Shown here: positions 12,301 through 21,170 of the stretch, one piece after another | Numbering within the stretch: the stretch's first letter is position 1 | Layout: every line of letters starts with the position of its first letter | NCBI GenBank assembly: GCA_022577435.1 | Contig: JAKOON010000009.1 | Span: 6,622,911-6,686,910 of the forward strand | From: Embiotoca jacksoni | Taxonomy: Eukaryota > Chordata > Actinopteri > Embiotocidae | Length of the DNA: 64,000 bases | Direction: 5' to 3' | Notes under the pieces: model-generated | What the model saw: only the letters and a program-made list of their open reading frames with translations | Told to the model about the DNA's origin: nothing | The model's database searches: none | Made by a program: the position numbers and the translations under genes

Positions 12301-14956
12301 AGACATATGGCTAAAAGTTTAAAAGTGAGTGCCTGTAGTGTGTTTTGAACTAAGAAGACCCCTGAGAGCAGCAGTTAATAGCAATGCCAGCGTCTTTGAA
12401 TTATACTGCGGCTGCACGCATGCTCTTTTAACACAAGACTGTCAACCAGAACCTCAACGTGAATATTTTCAAAAACATGAAACTATTCTCCTGTTTATAT
12501 TCTCCACACACGTCTTTTATGGAATACAATTCATTCGGAATGTGTCTGTTAAGATTTAGGAACGAGTTTTAAGATGTACAGTAAAACTCCTGGGATCTGG
12601 ATTCTCCATTGAGCATATTAAATATTTGGATAGCATTTCCTTTTAAATGAAAATATCAGTATGCTGATGTCAGTGATAACCATCCAACCTTTTCATATAA
12701 CTCACAGGGGGTGAGTGTGATAGCTATAACAAGCAATAAATCAAGTAGCACTTTGGTAAATGGTCTAAGGACTGTGGCAATCCTGTGTAGATAGTGCAGT
12801 GGTTTGTATACTGGGTTTTTCTGTCATTAGATGAGAAACAAGTTTTGTTTCCATTAAGGAAATTATTGAAATTTTGTGAGCAATGTTTCAACACTAGTTT
12901 GAATGACAATGTCCTATCTAAATGAATGCTGAAGGGTTAATAAGGCTGTACTGATTTAATTAGATCTCAGACAGATAATAGATTGCTGATGATACAATAT
13001 TATTGGCATAAAAAATACGTGGAAATTTTCAGTTGGAAATGAAATTTTATTTATGTATAAAGAGGCCTGATATTGATCCCTGTGGGACACCTTTATCATC
13101 TTTTTGGCGACAACTATTAGCAACAACAATTTTAGGAATATATTACTTAAGTCAACTGTGACCGGGATCATTAAAAACCATGAAAAGCAACTTATTTGCA
13201 TCGAAATTATAAGTATCAACAGTATTTGTGTCGTATATCTGATATTGTCCCTCCACAATGCAACCCAAATATGTTTATAATTCTTGCAATATTTTCCCCT
13301 TTTTTTTTTTTTTTTTTAGCTCTTCACAACTTTTCCAGTCTTTTGTTGACCCTTTCCCAACTTAGTTGAGACGAGTTGCTAGCATCAAATTCAAAATAAG
13401 CATTCATAAATTTTTTTATTTTTTTATTTTTTTAAAGTTTCTCCATTTTAACAGTTATGTTGTCAATTAAACATGGCTTTATGGGATTTGCCAATCATTG
13501 CATTTTGTTTTTATTTACATTTTACACAGCATCCCAACTTTCTCAGAAACAGTTGTAGTTATCATAGAGTAAGGAAAACAAATGATGTTATGCAGTGAGT
13601 GTTGCGATTTATGACGGTACTCACTAATATCTGGATGCATGTGTGTTTTAGTTTTACCTCTTGCTGCCATATTGGCTTTTACCAGAATCACATAATCCAA
13701 ATCTGGGCACAAGGGAAAAGGAGGCAGTTTGAGTTGGGAGAAGCAGCAGCTACCAAAGTTAATGGGATTGGCAGAGATGCGTGTTAGAATTGTCCAAAAA
13801 CATGTTTCCTTAACATATCTCCAGAGAAATATAACAATGAGTCCCTAAAACACCAGCGAGGCTCCCAACTAAATGTGGAAGTTATTTTAGGATGAAAAGT
13901 TTTTTGGAGTAGATTTTCAATAAAGTCAGGTTTGTTCGTGTCTTTCTGGCAGTCATTAGTAGAATTACAAATGACATCACATCCGTGTCTTATAATAATT
14001 ATTAAGTATCTTGATAATTATAGCATTAGTAGGCTGTGGTTAAGAAAGTGATGCGATAATAACATCTCATCAAAGTCGTCATTTGTTATCATACAGTCAA
14101 TCAAAGGAACAGAAAACATAATGAGACATGCTGTCATCTTGTCACACTACAGTGGATACATGAATAGGAAACTGCATATCTATATAAGATACTAATATGC
14201 AATTTCCTAACACTGGCTTGGATTCTACTGCTTTGTACAAAGTGAGACAAACAAAATCAAAGAGCACCTCAAATACCAAAAAAAATCACAAGTGCTGACA
14301 CATCTAATTAGATTTGTTTTGTCTCCTGCTGAGATGAGGTCAGGAGTGTTTCAATTAAATCTTCTTAATAGACATATTTTATTGGAAAGAGTTCAAAATA
14401 TCCCAAAATAAATAAATCTCTGTGTTTTTGCTGTCCCTGCAGGTTGGCTGTAAGGTCCTGCACTTCTTCCACATGTATATGCTGGGCTGTAATTATTTTT
14501 GGATGCTCTGTGAGGGCATCTATCTGCACACACTTATCGTGGTGGCTGTGTTTGCAGAGGAGCAGCATCTGCACTGGTACTACCTCCTGGGCTGGGGTGA
14601 GTTATTTGTGCTCTTTTGTGTTTTTTTTCCTTTCAGTATTCTATTGCGTGTCAAAGGTTTATTTTCATAAATTCACACTGGACTCAATCACGGCTTGAAA
14701 AATCCCCAAAAAGCAGTCCAGCAAGATTGGGCACAATCTCACAGCGTACTTGTAAGCACCAGATCCTTGTACAGTATGTCATTTTGGACACACTGACAGC
14801 TTTATTAGCCCCCCTGTTGCTTAGTGCTGCTCATGTCCTGTTTTTCACACCGTTCCAAACAGGAATAATGGCTACAGTCTGTCAAATGAGTAGGCGATGG
14901 AACTAAATGGATGGTCATCATTAAAAATGTTAGGATAACCTTGAGGCCTGTGTTTG

Positions 14957-15030
<74 letters not shown>

Positions 15031-18000
15031 ATGGAGAAAGGCCAGTTTGTCAGGTCCATCTGTGGCCAATATGTTACACGGCCTCATTGACGTCTAAAAA
15101 TGGACCGTGCATGGACACTTGTGTTTATATCCAGAAGGAAAGTAAAGATCTGAGCCCAGTCTCTCGTGGTTGTTTTATAGACAGAATGTCAAATTCGACA
15201 GAATTGTGACAGAGAATTAACAATGTGGTACTGTTGTTTTTAGGAGTGGTAAAATCAAATTACGACAGTGAGGAAAGCTTGCATAAAAATGCGGAAGAAA
15301 GTATACGGCGATATTTGTAAAGTAACAATTTATTCGATGAGGAAGTTTACCATCTGCAAACAAAGTTAACTGTGCTTTTACTGTTGCATAAATGATAAAT
15401 CATTTTCACAAAATTCACTCAAGACCTCATATGGCTGCCATCTTTTGCTGTCCAAGGCTTTCCTCTAGTGCCTGTATCCATCCACGCTGTGGCAAGGAAA
15501 AAGTATTTTGATGACAAGTGAGTAATGTTCCAGAAACTTCTGCAAATAAACAGGAGATGTTTACATATGTGCTCGACTGTGTGCGGTAGAGTGAGAGCGT
15601 GCAGATCCATACGCGTGCATGTTTTTGCATGAGTGTGTATTTTGGGCGGCAGACAGTACTGACTGATATGTTTTTCTTTCTGTAGCTGTTGGATGAGTGT
15701 GGAAACCCATCTGCTCTACGCAGTGCATGGTCCTATAGTGGCAGCACTTCTGGTAAGTCTGCTAATCCGCTGCTTCAGCGCAGAACAACCTGGATCTCAA
15801 GTGAAACATGTATATTATCAGAGCTCGCTTCAATTACAAGCAATCCGAAAAGGATGAAAAAATAAATAAAATGAACTGATAAACTGGCAATTAAGTATGG
15901 TCGAAAACTTGATGTTACCAATCTATCTGGAGTGGATCTGAGCTCTGACTACCTGCCTTTGTGGGAGTGGCAAATGGGAATAAAGGGGAGTATACGAAGG
16001 CAAGACTCCAAATTTAATGTCCACAATAAAATATACACTAATAATAAACCCATAACACAAAGAAAGTAATAAATTGAATATTTAATGGGGCTATAAAGAT
16101 ACAATTTTGACCATATTCTGAAATCAGGAATTTTGTTCTCACAATTACTTGTAATAATGCTACTTCTTCAAACACAAAAGTAAAAAATAGATATTTATTT
16201 TCTTTTATTCAACTTTTTGCAGGTGAACCTCTTCTTCCTACTAAACATTATCAGAGTTTTGGTTACCAAGTTAAGAGACACGCACCGGGCAGAGTCCAAC
16301 ATGTACATGAAGGCAGTGAGAGCCACACTGATTCTGGTGCCTCTGCTAGGAATACAGTTTGTCATTTTTCCCTGGAGGCCAGAGAACCGGCTGGCTGGGG
16401 AGGTCTACGAGTACTTCATGCACATACTCATGCACTATCAGGTAGGTACTGAGCTATTAATCTACATTCCCATTTAGGTACCAGGTAGGAGATCAGTTCA
16501 AAGGTAATTCGACAATGAATTAAAAAGCAGGATAGTGCTACTTCGTTGCTCTGTGGATTGAGGCCTTTTGCACCATTCACTAAAATAAGAGAAGAGAAAA
16601 AATAAGCTTTATAATCAATTTACTTCTGAGACTGAAAGTAATACTTTTACTTTGGACCTGTCACCTCGCTATGCATGCCAATTTGATTCAGGATTTAACC
16701 GAGCTGATTTTTCAGCACCCCTTTCACGCTTAATATTACAATTTTCAGTTTTAATGGTTGCGAGTTTCCACCCGTATTAACCTTTTTTTCTGCTTTGTGA
16801 TGGTTGTGATTGCTTGGCGTGATTCACTGTTGAATTCCCCAATAAAGAACAAGTGAAGCACTCCATTAACCCTATTTTACAACCAGTTAGGCACTTAATT
16901 AAACAACAGGCAGCCATTCCATTCAATATTTAGATAGATGGTCCATTCATTCCCCTATTAGATAGTAGTTAATTTGTTCCACCAATAAAAGTTATTTTCA
17001 AACCTCACTGCTTTTATTGTGGTAAAAATAACGATCATCATCTGCTTGTTTTTCTTTTTTCAAGGGTTTACTGGTGGCAACAATATTCTGCTTCTTCAAT
17101 GGAGAGGTAAGGACTGTTCATGTATTTACACAGAGCAGTTTGGCTTTCTTTCAATGCACTGCCATGCTGTATCATGTAAAGTTAAAGAAACTCTTTGGGA
17201 AGACTCATTTTACTCTCATCTCAAAGTGGTATCAATATACTCGGCTAACTTTTTGCAAGAAAGTGAATAATTCCCCAAATCCAACTATTTCTTTAAAAGT
17301 ATTGTAACCTGCTGCCATGTTTGACATAATAACGCTGTAGTTTTGATAGAGAAATTGCTATTTTATAAAGGTCAATCTGCGCATGTTACTCTGGGAACTG
17401 TTCAGTCACAAGTGCTCATTGCTTGCGACGTTATGTATGAGACATCAGACCACATCAGGTAAAACATTTTCTTTTTTTTTTTTTTTCTTTTTTTTTTTCG
17501 GGTTACATCTTTGACATCTTACATCTGCACCTGACAGCACATCAAGAAGTGACCCGGGAATATCAAAAGAAGACTCAAACTTTAGTTCTGGCACTGAAAG
17601 CATCAGTAAAATACTTGTAATTTCCCACAGATGCTTCATCTGTCGTTAGTCCAATTGTAACAGGTTATAAAGCACTGCTCTGCTTGTCTCTTTTGAAAGC
17701 AGTCTGGTGCTGCACCGGTAAAAACTGAAGGGTCATGTCGGGTGAAGAGTAAGACAGTTTATAAATGACGGCGCGGGTTCCAAGCTCAGCTGGAAATTGA
17801 CTCTCCTTTCAAGTCCTCCCATCAGCCTTTCTAAGTCTGTCCGCAGCTGTCTGACTGCGAGCATCCTTAACTTGATTCAAACACCTCACCAAAAACAAGG
17901 AGCTACGTTTCCATTAAAGCAGAGATCTGGGCTTGATGCTGGTGTGGAGACCTTTCAGCTCTGCAGGCTCACTGTGTGAAAGGCACTTCCACAAATATGT

Positions 18001-21000
18001 GCTGGAAGGTTGGATTGGATATTTTTAGCAGGGTGCCCATGGCAGAGTGAACAGAGCAGGCAGTTACACCCAGCTACTTCTCTGAGCGTAATATTTCAGG
18101 AGTTAAAATGAATTTTTTTAAAAACTGCGCAGGAAAATTATGCTACCCAAGGAGACAAAGATATTCCGTTCAATTCAATTTTATGCAATGTGGTCCCAGA
18201 ACATTTCAAAGTCATAAAAGAAAACACTGCAAGAAAACGAAATAACAAAAAACACACACGAGAAACATCCATGTGAAAAAGTAGCTGCGTAGGTCAATAG
18301 CAACAAGAATACGGGACAGGTCTGGGTCATCTGTCAGTCCTAGCTATGAGATGCATCCAATAGGAAAGTTTGAAACCTAATATTAAAAGTAGAGAGGGTT
18401 ATTAAGTATTTTGCTACATGAGAAGAAAACAGAGCAGAGATGCATAAACTGAGAGAGCAGCTAATTTAGGACCTAACAACCATCTGTGAAGATGTATAAA
18501 TTCTACCTGGAAATTAGGGCAACCATTAGCTCATGAGCTTCCAAAACGCAGCAACATTATCTTAGAAATGTTTAACGATTTGTGCAATAGAAGAGCATAT
18601 GTTTAACGGGCCAACACACAGACTGGCACAAGCGGGAACGAGGGGGTTTGTTTGCTTCACCCACATAATGAACAATTCATGCTCCCCTAATCAGGACATG
18701 GGTTTCTGGAACTGGGTTCAATACTTGTTTTTTCTATTTCAAGGCCAAACTGCACAGGCCTGCTTTGTTTCTTCAATAGCCCCATTGTGAGGATAGGTCA
18801 GTGAGACAAACAGCTTTCAAGCTGTATTTGTGACATCAAGCAAGACGTTCTACATGGTAACTGTAAGCCTCAGTTGTTCTTTTGTCTCATTATGACAATT
18901 AGTGGCATGAATTTATTTCATTAGATCATTGTTTGTTAATGTGTTATAAGTAGTTACACCAGTATTTGGGTGTTAGAGAATGATTACCATTGCAACAGCT
19001 GGGGGTTTGGAACTCTGTTCACACTTCAGCTCTTGTTCAGTCAATCTGTACGTCGTGCTGAATGTATGAACATTTGTGTCAGACCATATCATTAGCTATG
19101 CCCACTTACCCTGCAGAGGATCATGGGCTGGCTGGGTGCCTGTCCTAGCTGGCAGTGGACGAGAGGTACACCCTGAACCTGTCACCAGTCCATCACAGTG
19201 CTTTGAACAATTGGAAGATAAATCATTGAATCATTGAATGAAAAATATCAAATATTTATTGCTTCCAGTTTCTCAAATGTGAAGATTTGCTGCTTTAGTC
19301 AGTGTAATATCAGTCTGAATTCAGCATTTCTGTTGGACTGTTGGTTGGATAAAATCATCTATTTGTAGATGTGACCATGTGCTCTCGGGAACTGTGATAG
19401 CATTTTTCACCATTTTACAACATTTTAAATATATATTAAACTAATTATATCAATAAGAAACTGAAATTTTTTTTTATCGACATCCATCTACCTGATATGG
19501 ACTGGGAGTCTCCTTGGCAAAAATTTGGTTTATTTATTTTGGATTTGATTAATTGGTTTGAGAATACAGCGCAACTCATTAAAAGAAATGTATTTTTTTT
19601 TTTTTTTTTTTTTTACATAAAATTATCAGAAAGGCATCCTGACGTGGCATTTCCTCGGTTATTGGATGCTCAGCAGAGACCATGAGGAGTTACTTCCATT
19701 TGTTCTTGATACTGCAACTTTTAGCCAACATTTTGGAGCACTAAGTTCCCCCAGGCATTCACGCGTCTGCAGGCTGGAAAGTTTGAGCTCGTTGTTGTTA
19801 TTTTGAAACTCCAGAAAGGAGAGCAACATATTCTGCATTTGAAAGATTTTCCAAGACGTACGAGTTGTATTTTCTTTGTATATACATACAGGAAGACAAA
19901 ACTTAAAACTAAGTAAGCCAAACTAATGAGACAACGACCCGAATGAAATTTGGATTCAATAGATTGAGTTTCTTAATATAGCACCATAATAAGATTATGA
20001 AGGGATACTTCCAGTAAGTCATCAGGGTAGTAATGGATTTTGTGATGATACAAGATAGATTTGGTTCACATGCTTATTAATGTGTTTACTGTGTCAAATG
20101 GTTGCAGCAATGATTGTAAACATCCCTTTCAACATCCTCTTTGACATCACGACGAACGCATGTAGACCTGTTGCATGTACAATTACTGAGATTATATAAT
20201 ATTTGAATCAAGTAAATTGTGCAGAGCAGCGAAGAGAAAGAAACCGCATACTCCTACTTTCTTGCTGATTTACACAGTATCCATGAGGAATGGCTGTAAA
20301 CATCCCTCAAACAATATGCTGCAGATAAATTGTAAATATGTGTATTAATACATCTGAATGGTTGCGAGGGAGAGGGGTTAACTCCTAAACATGCAGCTAA
20401 ATGTAAATCACACATGATCTGGCTACATGCACAACTTGGCCGCATATGAAGATTAGGGGGACTTTGGTGTTTACATTTCCTGACCGGCATCTGCTAACGT
20501 GATTGAAGCTTGAGTGATCCACATATGCTGCTGCAGTTATGCACGCATCGGTTAAAATCCCTGTCAGTGGGATTGATATTGTCACAAGGTGGTGTTTGCA
20601 TGGGTCCTGCCTCGCTCGCGTTGCACCGTAACCACATTTTTGATTTTGCATGTAAATTTGGATGTCTGGTGGAACCATTTGGAGGTCAAAGTAGAAAAGA
20701 CAAGCAGAACAGAAGAAGGTGCTTTTTGAGGGAATTTGGAGAAATGTTCTTGTGTTCAAAGTGACAGCATTTGCATCAAGGGTGAACGTTTACGTATGAT
20801 GTGACAGTACATATGTTTAATTCCTTCAATAAGTCCAAAGCATTACTTACATACGATAGATCTGTATAAAATACCCAGATCACGACACTGAGACACCTTC
20901 TTTTTTTTTCTCTTTTTTTTCATGCGTGTTTGTTTGTGTGACGTCCAGGTGCAGGCAGCTCTGAAGAGACAGTGGATGCAGTATAAAACCCAGTGGGGTC

Positions 21001-21170
21001 AAAGACGAAAGGACCACTGCTCAATGCGCTCCACATCCTACACAGCCACCTCCATCACGGAGGTACCCACCTTCATGTACCATCACGACTGTAACACTGA
21101 GCACTTAAACGGGCGCCACGCATGGGACTCTGAACTGGTGGCTCTGAAATCAGTGGACATGTATGCTTGA
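39..21170 (+). CDS. calcr: Calcitonin receptor gene with tandem hormone-binding domains (5' end outside window)
   Basis: Spliced class B1 GPCR gene; the 17 exons found here join in frame to about 674 codons (715 with the long form of the first exon) before a TGA, against roughly 475-490 residues for mammalian CALCR. Known role of the family: plasma-membrane receptor for calcitonin, and with RAMPs for amylin, coupling mainly to Gs. Seen: three A-B-C exon trios each encoding a six-cysteine hormone-binding domain with the WDGWLCW motif, then seven helices with class B landmarks: TLHKN (H2.50), EGIYLH (E3.50), RATLILVPLLG (T6.42 and PLLG), GWG in TM4. Start codon and signal peptide lie left of the window. 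Neighbour vps50 is convergent, as beside human CALCR, which favours calcr over calcrl. Two Tc1 transposons sit in the TM1-TM2 intron. Odd: multiplied ectodomain, a duplicated segment in the first exon, F instead of Y at 7.57. Confidence 0.93.
304..1048 (+). other. calcr intron A1-B1
   Basis: Intron from the second A1 donor to the B1 acceptor (tgttgttccag). AT-rich, about 745 bp. No open coding segment or repeat family was recognised. Confidence 0.7.
1049..1159 (+). CDS. calcr: calcr exon B1: middle of hormone-binding unit 1
   Basis: 111 nt, phase 1 to phase 1, bounded by tgttccag and gtgagc. Reads GLYCGRIWDGWLCWDNTPAE, then a segment with NCPSYFVDFDTT. It supplies three of the six canonical ectodomain cysteines and the class B WDGWLCW core. 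Length and phase are identical to exons B2 and B3, indicating genomic duplication of the exon trio. Confidence 0.9.
1266..1378 (+). CDS. calcr: calcr exon C1: end of hormone-binding unit 1
   Basis: 113 nt, phase 1 to phase 0, acceptor ctttaaag, donor gtaatg. Reads KATKYCGADGQWFHHPGSCK, then IWTNYTLC and ending EKRLK. It has the two expected cysteines (KYC, TLC) plus an extra one in GSCKIW, exactly where units 2 and 3 carry the Asn of an N-x-T sequon (SNLTW, TNRTW). The NYT sequon is kept. Confidence 0.9.
1495..1567 (+). CDS. calcr: calcr exon A2: start of hormone-binding unit 2
   Basis: 73 nt between tcctgtag and gtagac, phase 0 to phase 1. Reads KLKMLEHEHKC, then LLKIDQDPPFNGTG. It is the shortest A exon: only a short helix, the cysteine and an N-G-T sequon remain. 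It joins in frame behind exon C1 and ahead of B2. Confidence 0.85.
1694..1804 (+). CDS. calcr: calcr exon B2: middle of hormone-binding unit 2
   Basis: 111 nt, phase 1 to 1, acceptor gtgctacag, donor gtgagt. Reads GLYCSRNWDGWLCWDDTPVG, then NCPDYFLDLHNT. It keeps the three cysteines and the CSRNWDGWLCW segment that unit 3 also has, close to the ancestral CNRTWDGWLCW pattern of vertebrate calcitonin receptors. Confidence 0.9.
1892..2004 (+). CDS. calcr: calcr exon C2: end of hormone-binding unit 2
   Basis: 113 nt, phase 1 to 0, acceptor cttccttttag, donor gtaatt. Reads KATKYCGEDGQWFRNLESNL, then TWTNYTLCALNTKERLK. Two cysteines and two sequons (NLT, NYT) are present. Followed by a 303-bp intron before A3, longer than the other introns within the array. 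Confidence 0.9.
2308..2461 (+). CDS. calcr: calcr exon A3: start of membrane-proximal hormone-binding unit 3
   Basis: 154 nt, phase 0 to phase 1, ending AAATCAG|GTAAAG. Encodes an acidic linker (FSRDPEVESANEA), then VGKKILDSQYKCFEKM and SPYNKSG, the closest of the three A exons to the mammalian sequence before the first ectodomain cysteine. The acceptor tgcccag (to 2307) has a poor pyrimidine tract, so the start is less certain than the end. The better tract ending at 2233 (atttacag) would reach an in-frame stop. An in-frame ATG at 2290 lies just upstream. Confidence 0.75.
2553..2663 (+). CDS. calcr: calcr exon B3: middle of hormone-binding unit 3
   Basis: 111 nt, phase 1 to 1, acceptor ggtgtcgcag, donor gtgagc. 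Reads GLFCSRNWDGWLCWEDTLAG, then NCPNYFEDFDPT. Three cysteines are conserved. FDPT followed by E across the junction matches the FDPSE of tetrapod receptors better than units 1 and 2, supporting unit 3 as the ancestral domain. The usual TP after the tryptophan core is TL here. Confidence 0.92.
2749..2861 (+). CDS. calcr: calcr exon C3: end of hormone-binding unit 3
   Basis: 113 nt, phase 1 to 0, acceptor ttactttcag, donor gtaatt. Reads KATKYCGEDGQWFRHPDTNR, then TWSNYTLCNANTKAKLK. Sequons NRT and NYT, and the last two ectodomain cysteines. It is followed directly by the TM1 exon in the spliced product. Confidence 0.92.
2862..4117 (+). other. calcr intron between ectodomain and TM1
   Basis: About 1.26 kb of unremarkable AT-rich intron. 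Short open frames around 3271-3541 on either strand overlap each other and show no recognisable domain. Confidence 0.7.
4118..4209 (+). CDS. calcr: calcr exon: TM1
   Basis: 92 nt, phase 0 to 2, acceptor tttttttttacag, donor gtagag. Reads SAYILFYMAIVGHALSIASL, then LISLAIFFYF and the first two bases of an Arg codon. Hydrophobic helix with the GHALSI motif of class B TM1. Confidence 0.95.
4300..4317 (+). repeat. Homopolymer G18
   Basis: Eighteen consecutive G, about 90 bp downstream of the TM1 exon donor in the transcribed strand of calcr. Confidence 0.9.
5861..5903. repeat. Perfect 13-bp inverted repeat (hairpin)
   Basis: Arms CGCTGAGAGTCAA at 5861-5873 and TTGACTCTCAGCG at 5891-5903 with a 17-nt spacer that itself repeats GAGTCAAACTC-like sequence. 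Intronic in calcr; no function assigned. Confidence 0.8.
7117..7329. repeat. Left TIR of Sleeping Beauty-like element
   Basis: 213 bp; outer direct repeat at the tip and inner copy GTCAAAAGTTTACATACA at its end. Reverse complement of 8520-8730 except for two extra bases. Confidence 0.93.
7335..8366 (-). CDS. Tc1 transposase, full length (DD34E), Sleeping Beauty-like
   Basis: Open frame of 343 codons. The family start is probably the internal Met at residue 5 (MGKSKE), giving 339 residues against 340 for Sleeping Beauty. N-terminal paired-like helix-turn-helix region (about 1-115) with KVPRSSVQTI and a GRRR AT-hook-like motif at 62-65, then the DDE catalytic core: D156 (LWSDE), D247 (FQMDHDPKH), E282 (NPIENLW), with 34 residues between the last two. 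Function in the family: cut-and-paste transposition at TA sites in the nucleus. Substitutions beside active-site residues are visible: P158 where relatives have T (SDETK), and H248 where relatives have N (DNDPKH). No frameshift or stop. Whether it is active cannot be told from sequence. Confidence 0.95.
   Translation of the reverse strand: MFEIMGKSKETSQEIREGIVELHKSGSSLGAISRCLKVPRSSVQTIIHKYKHGNVQPSHRSGRRRALCPRDERVLVRHVQINPRTKAKDLVKMMAEAGKKVSLSTVKRVLHQHGLKGYSARRKPLLLKKHKKARLQFAKRHQGKDLNLWRHVLWSDEPKVELFGHNDHCYIWRKKGEACRPENTIPTVKHGGGSIMLWGCFAAAGTGALHKIDGIMKKEHYLEILRQHLRTSARKLKLGRKWVFQMDHDPKHTAKIVKKWLEDNKVNVLEWPSQSPDLNPIENLWADLKRRVRARRPTNLTQLHQFCQEEWARIPAEYCKKLVEGYPKRLTQVMQFKGNAAKY
8520..8730. repeat. 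Right TIR of Sleeping Beauty-like element
   Basis: 211 bp inverted copy of the left repeat, with both direct-repeat motifs; ends GGTTTCAACTG next to TATATA. Confidence 0.93.
8737..8950. repeat. Left TIR of second Tc1 element
   Basis: 214 bp with outer and inner direct repeats (GTGTGAAAAAGTGTTTGCCC). Confidence 0.88.
9117..10139 (+). pseudogene. Tc1 transposase with one nonsense codon
   Basis: Reading the + frame from ATG at 9117 gives a 340-residue Tc1 transposase closed by TAG at 10137-10139 and broken only by an in-frame TAA at 9441-9443 (codon 109, context RKRLG-stop-NGLHG; related copies have Lys there). The frame before and after is the same, so there is no indel. N-terminal helix-turn-helix region and GRPTK motif; catalytic residues D153 (LWTDETK), D244 (QQDNDPKH) and E279 (NPIEMLW), spacing DD34E. 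A further oddity is Cys at codon 195 (VMVCGCF), where the family normally has Trp. A truncated DNA-binding fragment of 108 residues is all that could be made without readthrough. Confidence 0.92.
10145..10358. repeat. Right TIR of second Tc1 element
   Basis: 214 bp inverted copy of 8737-8950 with scattered substitutions. Confidence 0.88.
10401..10527 (+). CDS. calcr: calcr exon: intracellular loop 1 and TM2
   Basis: 127 nt, phase 2 to 0, acceptor ttacacacag, donor gtgagt. Completes Arg, then SLSCQRITLHKNLFCSYVLN, then SALTIIYLVTVVNNPEVVDRNP. Contains H2.50 in TLHKN, part of the class B polar network. The acceptor lies only 40 bp right of the second transposon. Confidence 0.95.
10528..14442 (+). 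other. calcr TM2-TM3 intron
   Basis: 3.9 kb without recognisable exons. Contains an interspersed-repeat fragment near 13290-13560. I also looked here for the miR-489 hairpin known from the mammalian CALCR intron and found none. Confidence 0.6.
13290..13560 (+). repeat. Fish interspersed repeat fragment
   Basis: Degenerate copy of a common fish repeat whose right part reads roughly GGGATTTGCCAATCATTGCA ... TTTACATTTTACACAGCATC then CCCAACTTTCTCAGAAACAGTTGTA. Recognition is from memory; class not established. T-rich tracts precede it. Confidence 0.5.
14443..14596 (+). CDS. calcr: calcr exon: TM3 and start of TM4
   Basis: 154 nt, phase 0 to 1, acceptor ctgtccctgcag, donor gtgagt. Begins VGCKVLHFFHMYMLGCNYFW, then MLCEGIYLHTLIVVAVFAEE and QHLHWYYLLGW. 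Carries the TM3 cysteine (GCK), E3.50 in EGIYLH, and the start of the invariant GWG of TM4. Confidence 0.97.
14597..15456 (+). other. calcr intron with TG microsatellite
   Basis: Intron of 860 bp; the only structure is the TG array at 14959-15029. His/Val/Cys repeat frames here are translations of the microsatellite. Confidence 0.7.
14959..15029 (+). repeat. (GT)n microsatellite, about 35 units
   Basis: Uninterrupted alternating GT over about 71 bp. Confidence 0.97.
15457..15517 (+). CDS. calcr: calcr exon: end of TM4, extracellular loop 2
   Basis: 61 nt, phase 1 to 2, acceptor ctgtccaag, donor gtgagt. Completes GWG and continues FPLVPVSIHAVARKKYFDD, with the last codon (Asn) split across the next intron. 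Matches the loop-2 segment of vertebrate calcitonin receptors. Confidence 0.93.
15686..15752 (+). CDS. calcr: calcr exon: loop 2 cysteine and start of TM5
   Basis: 67 nt, phase 2 to 0, acceptor ctttctgtag, donor gtaagt. Reads NCWMSVETHLLYAVHGPIVA then ALL (first N shared with the previous exon). CW is the conserved loop-2 cysteine partner of TM3. Confidence 0.95.
15753..16222 (+). other. calcr intron
   Basis: 470 bp of AT-rich intron, no recognisable structure. Confidence 0.7.
16223..16441 (+). CDS. calcr: calcr exon: TM5, intracellular loop 3, TM6 and start of TM7
   Basis: 219 nt (73 codons), phase 0 to 0, acceptor aactttttgcag, donor gtaggt. Starts VNLFFLLNIIRVLVTKLRDT; contains HRAESNMYMKAVRATLILVP, then LLGIQFVIFPWRPENR; ends FMHILMHYQ. 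T6.42 and the PLLG kink of TM6, and the FPWRP junction typical of CALCR/CALCRL, are present. Confidence 0.97.
16442..17064 (+). other. calcr intron
   Basis: 623 bp, no recognisable structure. Confidence 0.7.
17065..17106 (+). CDS. calcr: calcr exon: TM7 (42 nt)
   Basis: Fourteen codons, GLLVATIFCFFNGE, between ttttttcaag and gtaagg; phase 0 to 0. Family pattern is VATIYCFxNxEV. Here the tyrosine (position 7.57 of the class B HETY network) is replaced by Phe, codon TTC at 17086-17088. Confidence 0.92.
17107..20948 (+). other. calcr last intron
   Basis: 3.8 kb. Contains low-complexity T tracts (17470-17498, 19590-19613), a weak fish repeat fragment starting TTCAATTCAATTTTATGCAA near 18170, and a repeat fragment at about 19100-19205. 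No exon-like segment seen. Confidence 0.6.
19100..19205 (+). repeat. Interspersed repeat fragment
   Basis: Segment around GGCTGGCTGGGTGCCTGTCC ... GGACGAGAGGTACACCCTGA ... CACCAGTCCATCACAG resembles a frequent fish repeat in which this block reads as AGCCTATCCCAGCTGAC and GGTACACCCTGGAC. Recognition is from memory; class not established. Confidence 0.5.
20949..21170 (+). CDS. calcr: calcr last exon: C-terminal tail
   Basis: 222 nt, 73 codons and TGA, acceptor gtgacgtccag. Begins VQAALKRQWMQYKTQWGQRR; contains HCSMRSTSYTATSITEVPTF; ends VALKSVDMYA. The LKRQW..YK..W..R helix-8 segment matches the calcitonin receptor family. The Ser/Thr-rich stretch is a plausible phosphorylation region (inference). 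The Ala-rich run of mammalian tails is absent. Confidence 0.95.
   Translation: MQAALKRQWMQYKTQWGQRRKDHCSMRSTSYTATSITEVPTFMYHHDCNTEHLNGRHAWDSELVALKSVDMYA

Noticed and set aside
13960..13995. Possible miR-489 (TGACATCACAT matches 11 bases of the mammalian miRNA that lies in a CALCR intron)
   Set aside because: The flanking sequence does not fold into a hairpin beyond six base pairs, and the match stops after 11 bases. Other TGACATC occurrences in the calcr introns (for example near 18831) also lack a stem.
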